Below, piece after piece: positions 43,656 to 53,146 of a stretch of DNA of 64,000 bases. This DNA is from Psychrobacter sp. JB385. Lineage in GTDB: Bacteria; Pseudomonadota; Gammaproteobacteria; Pseudomonadales; Moraxellaceae. Within the stretch, counting starts at the first letter, position 1, and each line of letters begins with the position of its first letter. The notes beneath the pieces are model-generated. The model ran no database searches and was not told the DNA's origin. It saw nothing but the letters and a program-made list of their open reading frames with translations. A program made the position numbers and the translations under genes. Location: positions 124,001 through 188,000 of the forward strand of contig NZ_FUKN01000010.1 in assembly GCF_900163785.1 (NCBI RefSeq). The letters are read 5' to 3'.

Positions 43656-44246
43656 ATGGCCTTTAATAAGAGACAACAGATGCAAGACTTAATCAAAAAA
43701 GCGGGACAAGTGAAGCTGTTAGTAATGGACGTTGATGGTATTTTATCAAATGGCCAAATCATTTATGATGCTAATGGTGTCGAGACCAAAGCATTCTCTG
43801 TTCAGGATGGCGTCGGCGTTAAGTCTCTGGCGCGTTATGGGATTTTGACGGCTATCATTACAGGTCGTAGTAGTGCCATGGTCGATAAGCGTGCTACAGA
43901 AATGGGCGTCAATTATGTGGTGCAAGGTCGTGATGATAAGCTGATTGCATTAAACGAGCTGTTGTCTACGCTTGATCCTGCTCTCGGTATTACCGCTGCT
44001 GATTGTGCTTATATGGGCGATGATTTGCCAGATATCAAAGCGATGCAAACTGTAGGATTTGCGGCCACAGTCCCGAATGCGCATGCAGAAGTTATTAATC
44101 GTAGCGATATGGTGACGACTCGCGCAGGTGGTACAGGTGCCGTACGAGAAATCTGTGATTTGATATTAAAAGGTCATGGTTATTATCAAGACTTTATCGC
44201 ACACTATACACTTGATGAAGCAAAAACTCAGGATGATTTGTCGTGA
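43656..44246 (+). CDS. kdsC: 3-deoxy-D-manno-octulosonate-8-phosphate phosphatase
   Basis: The 196-residue HAD-superfamily C0 phosphatase has the nucleophile motif LLVMDVDGILSNGQI (DxD), ITGRSSAMV, the Lys-bearing GRDDKLIALNELL and GDDLPDIKAM (acidic metal motif). It dephosphorylates Kdo 8-phosphate to Kdo. Length is standard. It overlaps lptC by 4 bp (GTGA), so translation of the two is coupled. Confidence 0.95.
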   Translation: MAFNKRQQMQDLIKKAGQVKLLVMDVDGILSNGQIIYDANGVETKAFSVQDGVGVKSLARYGILTAIITGRSSAMVDKRATEMGVNYVVQGRDDKLIALNELLSTLDPALGITAADCAYMGDDLPDIKAMQTVGFAATVPNAHAEVINRSDMVTTRAGGTGAVREICDLILKGHGYYQDFIAHYTLDEAKTQDDLS

Positions 44247-44827
44247 ATACTCGTGTCTTAATAATCCTTGCATTGATTGTGGCTGGTATTGCAGGCTGGT
44301 TTTTTCAGCAGCAAGGTGAAGTATCGCCGCCTGTTAGTATGGGAACGTCTGATGTTGATTATGAAGCAACAGAGATCAAAGCGGTGCAGACCAATGAGAA
44401 AGGCGAGACAGAATACGAGCTTACTGCTGAATCATTGAAGCACAATCCACAAACCAATTTAGATGAGATGTCAGGCATTACCATGAATTGGGAGCCGTCA
44501 CCCGAGCAACGCTATCGTATTGAAGCGGGTAGTGCGGCAATCAGTCAGCAGACGGGTGATCTTAATTTATCAGGGGGATTTACCTTAGTTAGTGAAGGCA
44601 ACAAAGGTGGGTCTGATATTGAACCGATAAAGGTAACTGGTAATACCCTCAAAGGTAACACCAAATCTGGGAAAGTCTATAGCGAAGAGCCTGTCAAAAT
44701 TGAACAAGGTATGAATCGGTTTGAAGCCTCAAGCATGACAGCCAATCTTGAAACAGGTGAGTATGAGTTTGGTCAAGTTGCTGTTGCTTTTACGCCTTCT
44801 GATCGCCAAGATAAAGCGTTGTTCTGA
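44243..44827 (+). CDS. lptC: Lipopolysaccharide export protein LptC
   Basis: The 194-residue protein has one N-terminal membrane anchor (RVLIILALIVAGIAGWFF, residues 4-21) and then a beta-jellyroll periplasmic domain (DYEATEIKAVQTNEKGETEY, GAASIS-like repeats, TGNTLKGNTKSGKVYSEEPV). It bridges the LptB2FG transporter and LptA. Start: GTG overlapping the kdsC stop (GTGA); the weak start depends on coupling. Position and topology make the assignment firm although the sequence is divergent. Confidence 0.9.
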   Translation: MNTRVLIILALIVAGIAGWFFQQQGEVSPPVSMGTSDVDYEATEIKAVQTNEKGETEYELTAESLKHNPQTNLDEMSGITMNWEPSPEQRYRIEAGSAAISQQTGDLNLSGGFTLVSEGNKGGSDIEPIKVTGNTLKGNTKSGKVYSEEPVKIEQGMNRFEASSMTANLETGEYEFGQVAVAFTPSDRQDKALF

Positions 44828-44918
44828 TCTCAGTTGCGTTTATACTAAACCATATGACAAAGCACTAGCTCGCATGAAGTTTGCAAATCCTACTACCCCT
44901 TATAAACGAGTGATTTTT

Positions 44919-45497
44919 ATGACATCTAAATTTTTGCCTACTTTGCGCTCATCATTGACCCGCTCTCATTCAACACTGTATCGCTTGCGTCGATTGCAAG
45001 CGTTGCCAGTAGTCATGCTTTTGGCGCTACCGCTTTATAGTCACGCATTGCCATCAGATGCCAATCAAGAGATTAAACTGTTGGCTGATAAAGCAACTTA
45101 TAGTGAACGTACAGGCGTTACCAGTTACTCTGGTAGTGTTATTATCACTCAGGGTACATTCAAGATGACGGCTGATAATATCACTGTCAATTTGTCACAA
45201 CAGCGTAGTATCAACTCTGCTGTAGCAACTGGACGTCCAGCGACAATGCAGCAAGTCGTCACGCAGGAAAAAGGCCTAGCCAAAGGTCAAGCTAATAAAA
45301 TCGATTATAATGCGGTCACAGGCATCATTACATTGACAGGGAATGCAAAATTGGTTCAAAACGGAGCGAGTTTTGCAGGTAATGTCATTCGCTATAGCCT
45401 AAAAGCAGGTGACGTTGAAGCGACGGCAGGTGGTAATCAACGAGTAGAGCTTGTTTTCCCGCCAAGCGGTAACAATAGCCAAAGTGGTGTACGCTAA
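44919..45497 (+). CDS. lptA: Periplasmic lipopolysaccharide-transport protein LptA
   Basis: The mature part has the OstA/LptA beta-fold: EIKLLADKATYSERTGVTSY, GTFKMTADNITVNL, QANKIDYNAVTGIITLTGNA and GNVIRYSLKAGDVEA. It forms the periplasmic bridge from LptC to LptD. The frame is open from 44748 with ATGs at 44874 and 44919; I take 44919 because it gives a compact signal peptide (basic region, then ALPVVMLLALPLYSHA, cleavage before LPS) and does not overlap lptC. The basic part before the hydrophobic core is unusually long (about 28 residues). The Shine-Dalgarno is weak in all cases. About 90 bp after lptC. Confidence 0.88.
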   Translation: MTSKFLPTLRSSLTRSHSTLYRLRRLQALPVVMLLALPLYSHALPSDANQEIKLLADKATYSERTGVTSYSGSVIITQGTFKMTADNITVNLSQQRSINSAVATGRPATMQQVVTQEKGLAKGQANKIDYNAVTGIITLTGNAKLVQNGASFAGNVIRYSLKAGDVEATAGGNQRVELVFPPSGNNSQSGVR

Positions 45498-45588
45498 TAA
45501 GAAGAGACTGAATCGTTCATTTATCGATACACAAACAAGTCCGTATGTCTCTAACGGTGCTTGTATGTCGCCACAGTATGAGTAAGTT

Positions 45589-46359
45589 ATGAGTGATAAT
45601 AAAAATGCAGATTCTTTAATAACCGATGCACCTGCTGCGCGATTAACCATGCAAAATTTGGGTAAACGCTATGGCAAACGTTGGGTGGTTAAAGACGTTT
45701 CTTTTTCTGTTGAGCAAGGTCAAGTTGTTGGACTGTTAGGCCCCAATGGTGCGGGCAAGACCACCAGTTTCTACATGGTGGTTGGTCTGGTCAATATGGA
45801 TAAAGGACGTGTCACCTTAGGAAAAATGGACTTGTCTAAATATGCAATGCATGAGCGCGCGCGCGCGGGTATTGGTTATTTGCCACAAGAAGCCTCTATT
45901 TTTCGTAAATTATCTATTGAAGACAATATTTTGGCTATTTTGCAAACCCGCAAAGAGTTAAATGTAAGCCAGCAGCGACAAGAGCTTGAAAAATTGATTG
46001 GCGAGTTCCATCTAGAACACGTACGCAAGTCATTAGGTATGAGTGTCTCGGGTGGTGAGCGTCGTCGCTGTGAGATTGCTCGTGCCCTAGCTGCCAATCC
46101 AAAATTTATCTTACTAGATGAGCCTTTTGCAGGGGTTGATCCTATCTCTGTGGGTGATATCAAAGACGTTATTTTGACCCTCAAGAATCGGGGAATTGGT
46201 GTACTCATAACCGACCATAATGTTCGTGATACGTTGGCGATTTGTGAAAAGGCATATATCGTATCAGAAGGTGCGATTATTGCTGAAGGAACCTCTGATG
46301 AGGTCTTAGATAATGAGCTGGTGAAGTCTGTCTATTTGGGTAAAGACTTTCAAGTATAG
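45589..46359 (+). CDS. lptB: Lipopolysaccharide export ATPase LptB
   Basis: The 256-residue ABC ATPase shows Walker [21 protein letters not shown]-loop YLPQEASIF, signature [15 protein letters not shown], Walker [15 protein letters not shown] and H-loop LITDHNV. The IFRKL and GVDPI stretches are typical of LptB. It powers lipopolysaccharide extraction from the inner membrane. It has an N-terminal tail of about 15 residues. In E. coli rpoN follows lptB; here 267 bp of non-coding sequence and radA follow instead. Confidence 0.95.
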   Translation: MSDNKNADSLITDAPAARLTMQNLGKRYGKRWVVKDVSFSVEQGQVVGLLGPNGAGKTTSFYMVVGLVNMDKGRVTLGKMDLSKYAMHERARAGIGYLPQEASIFRKLSIEDNILAILQTRKELNVSQQRQELEKLIGEFHLEHVRKSLGMSVSGGERRRCEIARALAANPKFILLDEPFAGVDPISVGDIKDVILTLKNRGIGVLITDHNVRDTLAICEKAYIVSEGAIIAEGTSDEVLDNELVKSVYLGKDFQV

Positions 46360-46626
46360 GTCAATATATCAAGACATATTAAACCCGATATCTACGTTTA
46401 ATGCTGGTTCAAAATTTTAAAGTAAAATCTTGAGCCAACTGTCACTAATCCTCTTTTCTTATGTATACATTCTTCTTATATTTTGCATTGTCTCTTCTAT
46501 AAAACTAAGCCAGTTATATCGACTATAGGCTTCCCTGAAAAACTATTCTTAAATTAACGCTCATTGAAGCGTCACGTTATTTTATTCATTATTCTCGATT
46601 GACCCTCTGAATAAGGCTGATAGGTT

Positions 46627-48063
46627 ATGGCAAAAAGTAAAAGTAGTTATGTCTGCCAACATTGCGGAGCGCATTTTGGAAAGTGGGCTGGACAGTGTAC
46701 AGATTGTGGCGAGTGGAACAGTCTGGTGGAAGCGCCAAATGTCAGTATGCCGCACCATAATAAAAATACGACCAAGCCCAATGCCAGCCGTGCTACTCCT
46801 CGCAATACTAGCACGCCAGCTGGAAATTACTCTGGTACTCATAGTGCCGTTATGCCTCTCAATGCGGTTAGTGTCACATTAGATACTCGCTTACCAACAG
46901 GTATCAGCGAGTTTGATCGTGTGCTTGGTGGCGGTTTGGTTGCAGGTTCCGTCGTATTGATCGGGGGCGACCCTGGCATTGGTAAGTCGACAATCTTGTT
47001 ACAGACGGCGACCAACATGGCCCGTGCTGACTCACTGGCAGGTAGTGCATTATATGTCACTGGCGAGGAATCACTAGCACAGGTTGCTATGCGGGCTAAG
47101 CGTTTAGATTTGCCTGCTGACAGATTGAGAGTATTGGCCGAAACCAATGTTGAAACCATTTGCGCTGCACTGACACAAGAGCAGCCTGCCATTGCCATTA
47201 TTGACTCTATTCAGACTATTTATACGGACGCGATCAATTCAGCACCAGGTGGCGTTAGTCAAATTAGAGAGTCGGCTGCGATTCTGACGCGCTATGCTAA
47301 GCAAACGGGTACTGCGCTATTCTTAGTGGGTCATGTGACTAAAGAAGGAACGCTCGCAGGCCCACGCGTCCTTGAGCATATGGTTGATACGGTATTGTAC
47401 TTTGAAGGTCAGTCTGATTCACGCTTTCGAATGATTCGCGCAGTCAAAAATCGTTTTGGCGCAGTTAATGAGCTGGGTATCTTCGGTATGACGGATATGG
47501 GTCTCAAAGAGGTTGCCAATCCATCGGCGATATTTTTAAGCCGCTATGATAAACCTGTCGCAGGCTCTGTGGTGATGGTGAGTCGTGAAGGCACGCGACC
47601 GCTATTGGTTGAGGTGCAGGCATTGGTTGATGATTCGCAAGGGCAACCGAGACGTATGGCTCTAGGCTTAGATTTTCAGCGCTTATCTATGCTATTGGCT
47701 GTCATGCACCGTCATGGCGGTATCCATACTAGCGGACAAGATGTATATGTCAACGTGGTTGGTGGGGTCAAAGTGATCGAAACAGGATCAGATTTGGCAG
47801 TATTATTGGCTTGTGCCTCTAGTATTAAAGAGAGAGCATTGCCATCTTCACTGGCGGTATTTGGTGAGGTGGGGTTATCTGGAGAGATTCGCCCCGTACC
47901 CAACGGACAAGAGCGTTTAAAAGAAGCCATGAAACATGGATTTAAACACGCTATCATCCCGAAAGCCAATGCACCTGCTAAGAATTCGCCACAATTTAAA
48001 GGTATTAATGTCATTGCGGTAGAGCGTCTGGATGATGCGATTGAAAGCGCTTTTGAGCTGTAA
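46627..48063 (+). CDS. radA: DNA repair protein RadA (Sms)
   Basis: The 478-residue protein has an N-terminal four-Cys zinc finger (CQHCGAHFGKWAGQCTDC), a variable Asn/Thr-rich linker, a RecA-like ATPase with Walker A GGDPGIGKSTIL, the RadA-specific KNRFGAVNELGIF motif, and a C-terminal Lon-like domain (GGVKVIETGSDLAVLLA, GEVGLSGEIRPV). It processes recombination intermediates by promoting branch migration. Length is slightly above E. coli (460) because of the linker. Its upstream 267-bp gap shows no other gene. Confidence 0.95.
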   Translation: MAKSKSSYVCQHCGAHFGKWAGQCTDCGEWNSLVEAPNVSMPHHNKNTTKPNASRATPRNTSTPAGNYSGTHSAVMPLNAVSVTLDTRLPTGISEFDRVLGGGLVAGSVVLIGGDPGIGKSTILLQTATNMARADSLAGSALYVTGEESLAQVAMRAKRLDLPADRLRVLAETNVETICAALTQEQPAIAIIDSIQTIYTDAINSAPGGVSQIRESAAILTRYAKQTGTALFLVGHVTKEGTLAGPRVLEHMVDTVLYFEGQSDSRFRMIRAVKNRFGAVNELGIFGMTDMGLKEVANPSAIFLSRYDKPVAGSVVMVSREGTRPLLVEVQALVDDSQGQPRRMALGLDFQRLSMLLAVMHRHGGIHTSGQDVYVNVVGGVKVIETGSDLAVLLACASSIKERALPSSLAVFGEVGLSGEIRPVPNGQERLKEAMKHGFKHAIIPKANAPAKNSPQFKGINVIAVERLDDAIESAFEL

Positions 48064-48163
48064 ATTCATCTATTATTAGTTCAATATAAGCACGCGTCAG
48101 TGTGACTGGAATGCTTATCTTTAAACGAGAAGTGATGCTTATTTTTATGACAAGCATTAGCCA

Positions 48164-48207
48164 AAAAAAGAGCGCCTAACTATTAACCAAGTTAGGCGCT
48201 CTTTTTT
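48164..48207. terminator. Bidirectional terminator between radA and rlpA
   Basis: Perfect 18-bp stem (AAAAAAGAGCGCCTAACT / AGTTAGGCGCTCTTTTTT) with an 8-nt loop. Confidence 0.93.
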
Positions 48208-48235
48208 GCTCTGGTTTATAACCATAAAGCTAAAA

Positions 48236-48850
48236 CTATGGACCTGAAACACGCTCGATAGCAACGTTACCAACACCTTTACTCGTGATACCTAGACGCT
48301 TCGCAGCACCATAAGATAAGTCCATCACACGGTTGCCATGAAATGGACCGCGGTCATTGACTTTTACCACGACGCTTTTGCCATTTGTTTTATTGGTCAC
48401 TTTAACGTAACAGTTAAGCGGTAATGAACGATGAGCGGCTGTCAAAGCATTCATATCAAATGTTTCGCCACTGGCTGTTTTGCGACCATGGAACTTACGA
48501 CCGTACCAAGACGCCAAACCAGTTTGTTTGAATTTACTCACTGAGTTAGAAGCCACTGCGGTCAGACGTTCTAATACATCTTCATCATTACTGGCTAGTG
48601 TGGTATCACTTGCTAGTAGAGAGCTGTTGAGTGCTAGCGAAGTGGGTTGACGTGCTGATTTGACCAAACTTGATGCACCGTCATGTTGACGGCTAAGTTC
48701 ACCAAGTACACGATCGATGTGGGAGGCGTTATCTTGTGAGATCATCGCAAGAGAGGTTTTTGCTTCTACCGCATTTGCATTGGTAGCGACTGCAGAGCCA
48801 GCAAACAATATAGCTGACATAGTAAGTAGACCAGATAAACGCTTATTCAT
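48236..48850 (-). CDS. rlpA: RlpA-like septal ring / lytic transglycosylase protein
   Basis: The 204-residue precursor has a signal peptide (MNKRLSGLLTMSAILFAGSAVATNANA) without a lipobox, then a variable Ser/Asp-rich segment. The C-terminal double-psi beta-barrel (about 110-204) has TGLASWYGRKFHGRKTASGE, NGKSVVVKVNDRGPFHGNRVMDLS and GAAKRLGI, the RlpA hallmark with the catalytic-type Asp. There is no SPOR domain, unlike E. coli RlpA. It would cleave or bind peptidoglycan in the periplasm. Monocistronic, with a 1-kb gene-poor region upstream. Confidence 0.85.
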   Translation of the reverse strand: MNKRLSGLLTMSAILFAGSAVATNANAVEAKTSLAMISQDNASHIDRVLGELSRQHDGASSLVKSARQPTSLALNSSLLASDTTLASNDEDVLERLTAVASNSVSKFKQTGLASWYGRKFHGRKTASGETFDMNALTAAHRSLPLNCYVKVTNKTNGKSVVVKVNDRGPFHGNRVMDLSYGAAKRLGITSKGVGNVAIERVSGP

Positions 48851-49875
48851 AGATACCTCTATAACTTATATATCAAAACCTAGCTCTAATCATCGTTAGA
48901 TTGAGTGTATAAGTAATAGACCAATCTAATACTCACACAAGCTCTAAAGCCTTCCATCAATGCATTGTCTATATCATCGTTGATGTCAAATTATGGCTTT
49001 TATAGATTTTAATATATGGTAATTTTCATTTCATTATAATAAGTGGGTAACGGCAACATAGCCGATAATACTTATAAAACGCTCAAATGATAGTTAGTAA
49101 TACGGGTAAGCCCATAATTTACAATAAGAATCTGGGTGCTAATACCACTATATGCCAAATTTACAAAATCTCTTTCTTTGCTAAATTAATATGTTTTTTA
49201 AAGGACATTACGTATTGCTTTGTTATTAAAACGTTAATTAAGTAGTGTATTTGAAATTCGTAAATCTATAAGCTGCTAACTATACGTAAGGGCTATAACC
49301 AAACTATAATTAAATGCAAAGTTTATTAGCAGCTATGTACGGGTTATGTATCACGCTGCAATAAAACGAGGTTAACGCAATTATTTGTAAAAAACAAGGA
49401 CTAAGTTCTTTTTAACCGCAGTGTCAAACCTCGTGATTCTGAAGAAATCCTTATAAAATGCATACTAAAACCAAAAAAATTACAGTCAATAATAATAACT
49501 TTTTTGTAACTACTGTCAAAAAGTTATAGCCCCTGACCGCTCCTAAGTTGATTTAAGGATATCAATCATGACTATTCATGTTTTTAGAGTAATGGAATCA
49601 GTAACAGATTAGAAGAGTAATCGTCTACGTGAAATGATTACGCAAATTTCTTTGTTCAAACTGAAATAAGACGGGCGTTAGCAAGAAGGGTAGGAATGCC
49701 AGTTGAAAAATAAACAGCATTCTTATGTAGCTTATAAAGATTGGATACTAACTTTGCATCATATTTATTATAGCGAGGAGGTTTATATAATGGGTTTACT
49801 GACACATTTCAAGGGCATTGTAAGATAAAAGTGACAGTAAACCGTTGATTTATATATAATTTGGTAGACTGGAGC
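48851..49875. other. 1025-bp region with no clear gene
   Basis: The sequence is very AT-rich. The only coding hints are in one frame on the plus strand. A 14-codon ORF (49568-49612, MTIHVFRVMESVTD) sits behind AAGGATATC. In the same frame, after several stops, an open stretch from about 49692 to 49828 includes an ATG at 49790 (MGLLTHFKGIVR, 12 codons) preceded by a perfect AGGAGG at 49776-49781. This could be a degraded gene, a small protein or chance. The rlpA promoter must lie near the left end. No tRNA, hairpin terminator or repeat is evident. Confidence 0.5.
49790..49828 (+). CDS. Possible 12-codon ORF with consensus ribosome binding site
   Basis: ATG GGT TTA CTG and so on, encoding MGLLTHFKGIVR then TAA. 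AGGAGG lies at 49776-49781, 8 bases before the ATG, among the strongest ribosome sites in the window. No terminator follows. It may be a short translated leader, a toxin-like peptide or the remnant of a longer gene. I do not recognise it; confidence that it is expressed is low. Confidence 0.25.
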   Translation: MGLLTHFKGIVR

Positions 49876-51018
49876 CTAGTTGCTTTTATGCGTATGAATA
49901 GACATCAATAGCCCAAATCCAGCCATTAGGGTGACGATAGCTGTACCGCCATAACTGATGAAAGGTAAGGGTACACCAACGACAGGCAAAAGACCGCTGA
50001 CCATCCCAACATTAACAAACACATAAACAAAGAAAGACATGGCAATAGCGCCAGCTAACAATCTGCTATAAACGTCAGGATGCGTAAACGCAATATACAA
50101 CGCGCGCATAAGCAAACAAGAGTAAATAAACATCAATAGCATGACGCCTAACAGACCAAACTCCTCGGAGAAAGCGGCGATGATGAAATCGGTATGACCT
50201 TCTGGTAAGAAATGCAAATGGGATTGTGTGCCTTCCAAATAGCCTTTACCAGTGAGACCACCTGCACCGATAGCCGTTTTCGATTGAATGATATTCCAGC
50301 CAGCCCCTTGGACATCTGCTTCTGGATTGAGTAGGGTCAAGACACGTGTGCGTTGATAATCATGTAATAAAAAATTCCATGCAAAAGCAATAAAAGGCAC
50401 GGCTAAAATGGCAGCGGCTGAAATCAATCGCCAAGACAACCCTGCCAAAAACAGGACAAATATACCACTGCCTGCTACCAGAAGCGATGTACCAAGATCA
50501 GGCTCTTTAGCAATCAGTAATACGGGAACAACGATCAAGGTCAAGGTAATCGCAATACTCGAAAAAGAAGGTGGCAGGTCACGTTTGGATAAAAACCAAG
50601 CGCACATCATGGGCATACCCAGTTTCATAAATTCAGACGGTTGTACACTACCAAATCCGGGTAAATTAATCCAGCGCTGAGCACCCATACGTACTTCGCC
50701 GATGATATCGACCAAAATCAGCAGCACTAAGCCAAGTACATAAAAAATAGGCGTAAAGGTGCGATAGATACTGGGTGGTATCTGCGCCATAGTAAACATA
50801 ACCGAAAAAGCCACCCCATAGCTGACCATTTGACGTATGACCATATTCACTTCTTGGCCAGAAGCGCTGTATAAAATTGTCAGACCAATACAGCAAACCG
50901 TTAACAAAAGAAGGGTCAACCAAGGATCTATATGTATACGTTGCCATAGTGTCGGTGCATGACCTTGACCTAAGTGATGGCTTTGACGTGAAAAACGATA
51001 CTGCAGGTTAGAAGACAT
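49876..51018 (-). CDS. rodA: Rod-shape peptidoglycan polymerase RodA (SEDS family)
   Basis: The 380-residue membrane protein has about ten helices. It shows the SEDS motifs GAQRWINLPGFGSVQPSEFMKL, KEPDLGTSLLVAGSG, GSGLTG-like GAGGLTGKGYLEGTQS, FLPEGHTDFIIAAFSEEFG and VGVPLPFISYGGTAIVT. It polymerises glycan strands for lateral wall growth with PBP2. The frame opens at a TTG (51024), but ATG at 51018 is the better start; no strong ribosome site is visible. No mrdA (PBP2) gene is next to it in the window. Confidence 0.95.
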   Translation of the reverse strand: MSSNLQYRFSRQSHHLGQGHAPTLWQRIHIDPWLTLLLLTVCCIGLTILYSASGQEVNMVIRQMVSYGVAFSVMFTMAQIPPSIYRTFTPIFYVLGLVLLILVDIIGEVRMGAQRWINLPGFGSVQPSEFMKLGMPMMCAWFLSKRDLPPSFSSIAITLTLIVVPVLLIAKEPDLGTSLLVAGSGIFVLFLAGLSWRLISAAAILAVPFIAFAWNFLLHDYQRTRVLTLLNPEADVQGAGWNIIQSKTAIGAGGLTGKGYLEGTQSHLHFLPEGHTDFIIAAFSEEFGLLGVMLLMFIYSCLLMRALYIAFTHPDVYSRLLAGAIAMSFFVYVFVNVGMVSGLLPVVGVPLPFISYGGTAIVTLMAGFGLLMSIHTHKSN

Positions 51019-51276
51019 AGGCAAAAGGTGACTAGCAATTGAAGGAGTAAGGAGTTTTTACTTAAAAAGAAGGCTCAAAATGTGACAATACTGTGTCTAT
51101 TCTAATTGAACATCAACAATAAGGTAACGTACAAGTACCAAAATCACGTAATTATAAAAACTGTGAGGATAAGTGTTAATTACGAATATCACCTCTCTAA
51201 TTAGAGACGATAGTTTAGCTTGCTTACCAAAAATTTGATAGTATCGATAAAACCTTTTTATTGGTAGTTTCTTGCA

Positions 51277-52236
51277 ATGACCAACACAAAAAATTCTACT
51301 TACAGACAAATTCACAAACCGCTTGTCGTACTATTTATCTGTGCCAGCAGTCTCTCTGCCCAAGCCGCTTTACTGAGTGACAGCAGTGAGCGCCGTATTC
51401 AAATACGTCAGGGTAATAACACCGATAGTATTAATGCTTATATCAGCGCTTCTACCAATGCTTCAAATCACAGTCCTGGTGTAACGATGCTAAGCGGTGC
51501 AAATACTGGCGATAGTATGCAAGGGCTCATTGCCCAAAAGCAGCGTGATTTTACGCCCAATGCAAACATATCGATTCAAGAGAGCAAGCAGGTAAATATC
51601 AATCGCCGTACGCCTGTATATAGCACCACTTATAATAAATACAGTACCGCAAACAATACTTATAATAGTACCAATAGTGACTCTAGCAACATAAGTTTTA
51701 ATGCGTGGTTAAACAGCAATAGCTACCGTGCTCAGCAAGTTGCAGAATATCAACGATATCTGACTACAAGAGTAGGAGCGCGAAACGTACCACCCTTGTC
51801 GCAACTGCTCACTACAGCGCGTAGCTGGGACAAATGTGGCTATGAGCCTTACCAGTTACCCCCACAAGAGTTATGGGCAAATATAGTACCGACGTTACGT
51901 TTGTATACTGAGCTCAAAAACCAAGGCATTATTCCAGCCACCAGTGAGATACGCTCGGTATATCGCAGTCCTGGCTTAAATAATTGTGCAGGTGGTGCAG
52001 ACAGTAGCAAGCACATGAATGGAAGTGCAATGGATATCTGGGTACCAGAGTACGAAGATAATTTGTGGCAGCGCAGTACCATGCAAGATGGTTTGTGTCA
52101 GTTTTGGCAGTATCAAGGAAAAGAGCACAATTTTGGTTTGGGATTGTATGCCACAGGCGCCATTCATTTAGATACAGATGGTTACCGCAAATGGGGTTTT
52201 AACCATGCTAGTAGTAGCTCTTCTTGCCGTTACTAA
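51277..52236 (+). CDS. Peptidase M15-type (D-Ala-D-Ala carboxypeptidase-like) secreted protein
   Basis: The 319-residue precursor has a signal peptide (KPLVVLFICASSLSAQA, cleavage before ALL), a Ser/Asn/Thr-rich region with low complexity (about 45-150), and a C-terminal M15_3-like domain (about 185-310). The key residues are in EIRSVYRSPGLNN, GADSSKHMNGSAMDIW (His and Asp of the zinc site) and GAIHLDT (second His). It likely cuts or binds peptide stems of the wall in the periplasm. It is divergent from rodA with 258 bp between them. The N-terminal region is repeat-like in Asn/Ser/Tyr and may be unstructured. Confidence 0.75.
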   Translation: MTNTKNSTYRQIHKPLVVLFICASSLSAQAALLSDSSERRIQIRQGNNTDSINAYISASTNASNHSPGVTMLSGANTGDSMQGLIAQKQRDFTPNANISIQESKQVNINRRTPVYSTTYNKYSTANNTYNSTNSDSSNISFNAWLNSNSYRAQQVAEYQRYLTTRVGARNVPPLSQLLTTARSWDKCGYEPYQLPPQELWANIVPTLRLYTELKNQGIIPATSEIRSVYRSPGLNNCAGGADSSKHMNGSAMDIWVPEYEDNLWQRSTMQDGLCQFWQYQGKEHNFGLGLYATGAIHLDTDGYRKWGFNHASSSSSCRY

Positions 52237-52470
52237 TTGATCTTATCTATAAACCATTCGGACTTTAGATGAGCATTTTGCAAGGCGAGAAATAGAATAA
52301 CACTCATAAAGATTGGTACAGAAGTTCAAATATTGTAGATTTAAAAGATAGACGGTCAAGTCATCATAAATTTTCTAACACTCATAAATTGTGCTTTAAT
52401 AGTAAGTTTTATTCACTTTATATTTTTGATGCATAAAGTAAAAAAACAGCACTGACTATGAGCAGGATTT

Positions 52471-53043
52471 ATGAAAAAACGGTATTCAATAATACCTAAA
52501 GATGACGATTCTGGTAAATCAAAAAGGACTTTTCTACGACCAAACAATATAGCCGTGGCTTTGTTTGGTCTGGTTTTTCTGTTCTTACTATTTGTGAGTG
52601 CTTGTAGTCCAGAGACCTCGCCTGAAGACCATTCGTTGACGAGAGATAAATCTACCAAGCTCAACAGAAAAGCACAAAATGCGAAAGAGGTTGAGGAAAA
52701 CATCAAAAACTCTTACGCCAGATTGGCGGCTGAGCGTACAGACCTTTGTCCAAAACTCATACAAGAAGAAGTGGGCAGTCAGGTCATCGAACGCACTAAA
52801 GAAGTTATGATAGACAACCATTGCGATTATTTTTTATACCCACGTAGTGGTCAAAGCATCTCTGTCAAAGTCAATGACAGTCAAATCGAAGCACTATTGA
52901 TAGTACCTATGATGCATAATTTCGCCAATGGCGATTATAAGGTCGATTCTTACGACAAACATGTGATTCGATTGGCATATAATGGGGCAACTTATAAACC
53001 CAAAAATCTTGTGTATGACGTGGCCGTAACGGTTTCTGATTAA
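52471..53043 (+). CDS. Hypothetical lipoprotein or membrane-anchored protein, 190 residues
   Basis: I do not recognise a family. A basic N-terminal segment (residues 1-25, cytoplasmic) is followed by a hydrophobic stretch (NIAVALFGLVFLFLLFVSAC) that ends in a lipobox-like VSAC with Cys45. It could be a lipoprotein with a long n-region or a single-pass protein. The remainder is hydrophilic with two further cysteines (DLCPKL, DNHCDY) that may pair in the periplasm. Start: ATG behind AGCAGGA. It converges with the M16 peptidase gene. Confidence 0.65.
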   Translation: MKKRYSIIPKDDDSGKSKRTFLRPNNIAVALFGLVFLFLLFVSACSPETSPEDHSLTRDKSTKLNRKAQNAKEVEENIKNSYARLAAERTDLCPKLIQEEVGSQVIERTKEVMIDNHCDYFLYPRSGQSISVKVNDSQIEALLIVPMMHNFANGDYKVDSYDKHVIRLAYNGATYKPKNLVYDVAVTVSD

Positions 53044-53088
53044 TGGGTTCAGTTTTAAAGTGACATATATATTATTGGTATTTATACT

Positions 53089-53125
53089 AAATAAGGGGCG
53101 ATGCTGTATGCATTGCCCCTTATTT
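53089..53125. terminator. Bidirectional terminator between the hypothetical lipoprotein and M16 genes
   Basis: AAATAAGGGGCGATGC / GCATTGCCCCTTATTT (one G-U pair), loop TGTAT. A- and T-rich ends on both sides. Confidence 0.8.
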
Positions 53126-53146
53126 ATATGTCTTTTACCGCAGGTT

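Noticed and set aside
45855..45867. Alternating GCGCGCGCGCGCG in lptB (Z-DNA-like)
   Set aside because: It simply encodes the normal ERARAG stretch of LptB.
49568..49612. 14-codon ORF as an amino-acid leader peptide
   Set aside because: No run of regulatory codons, no attenuator hairpin and no downstream biosynthetic operon on that strand.
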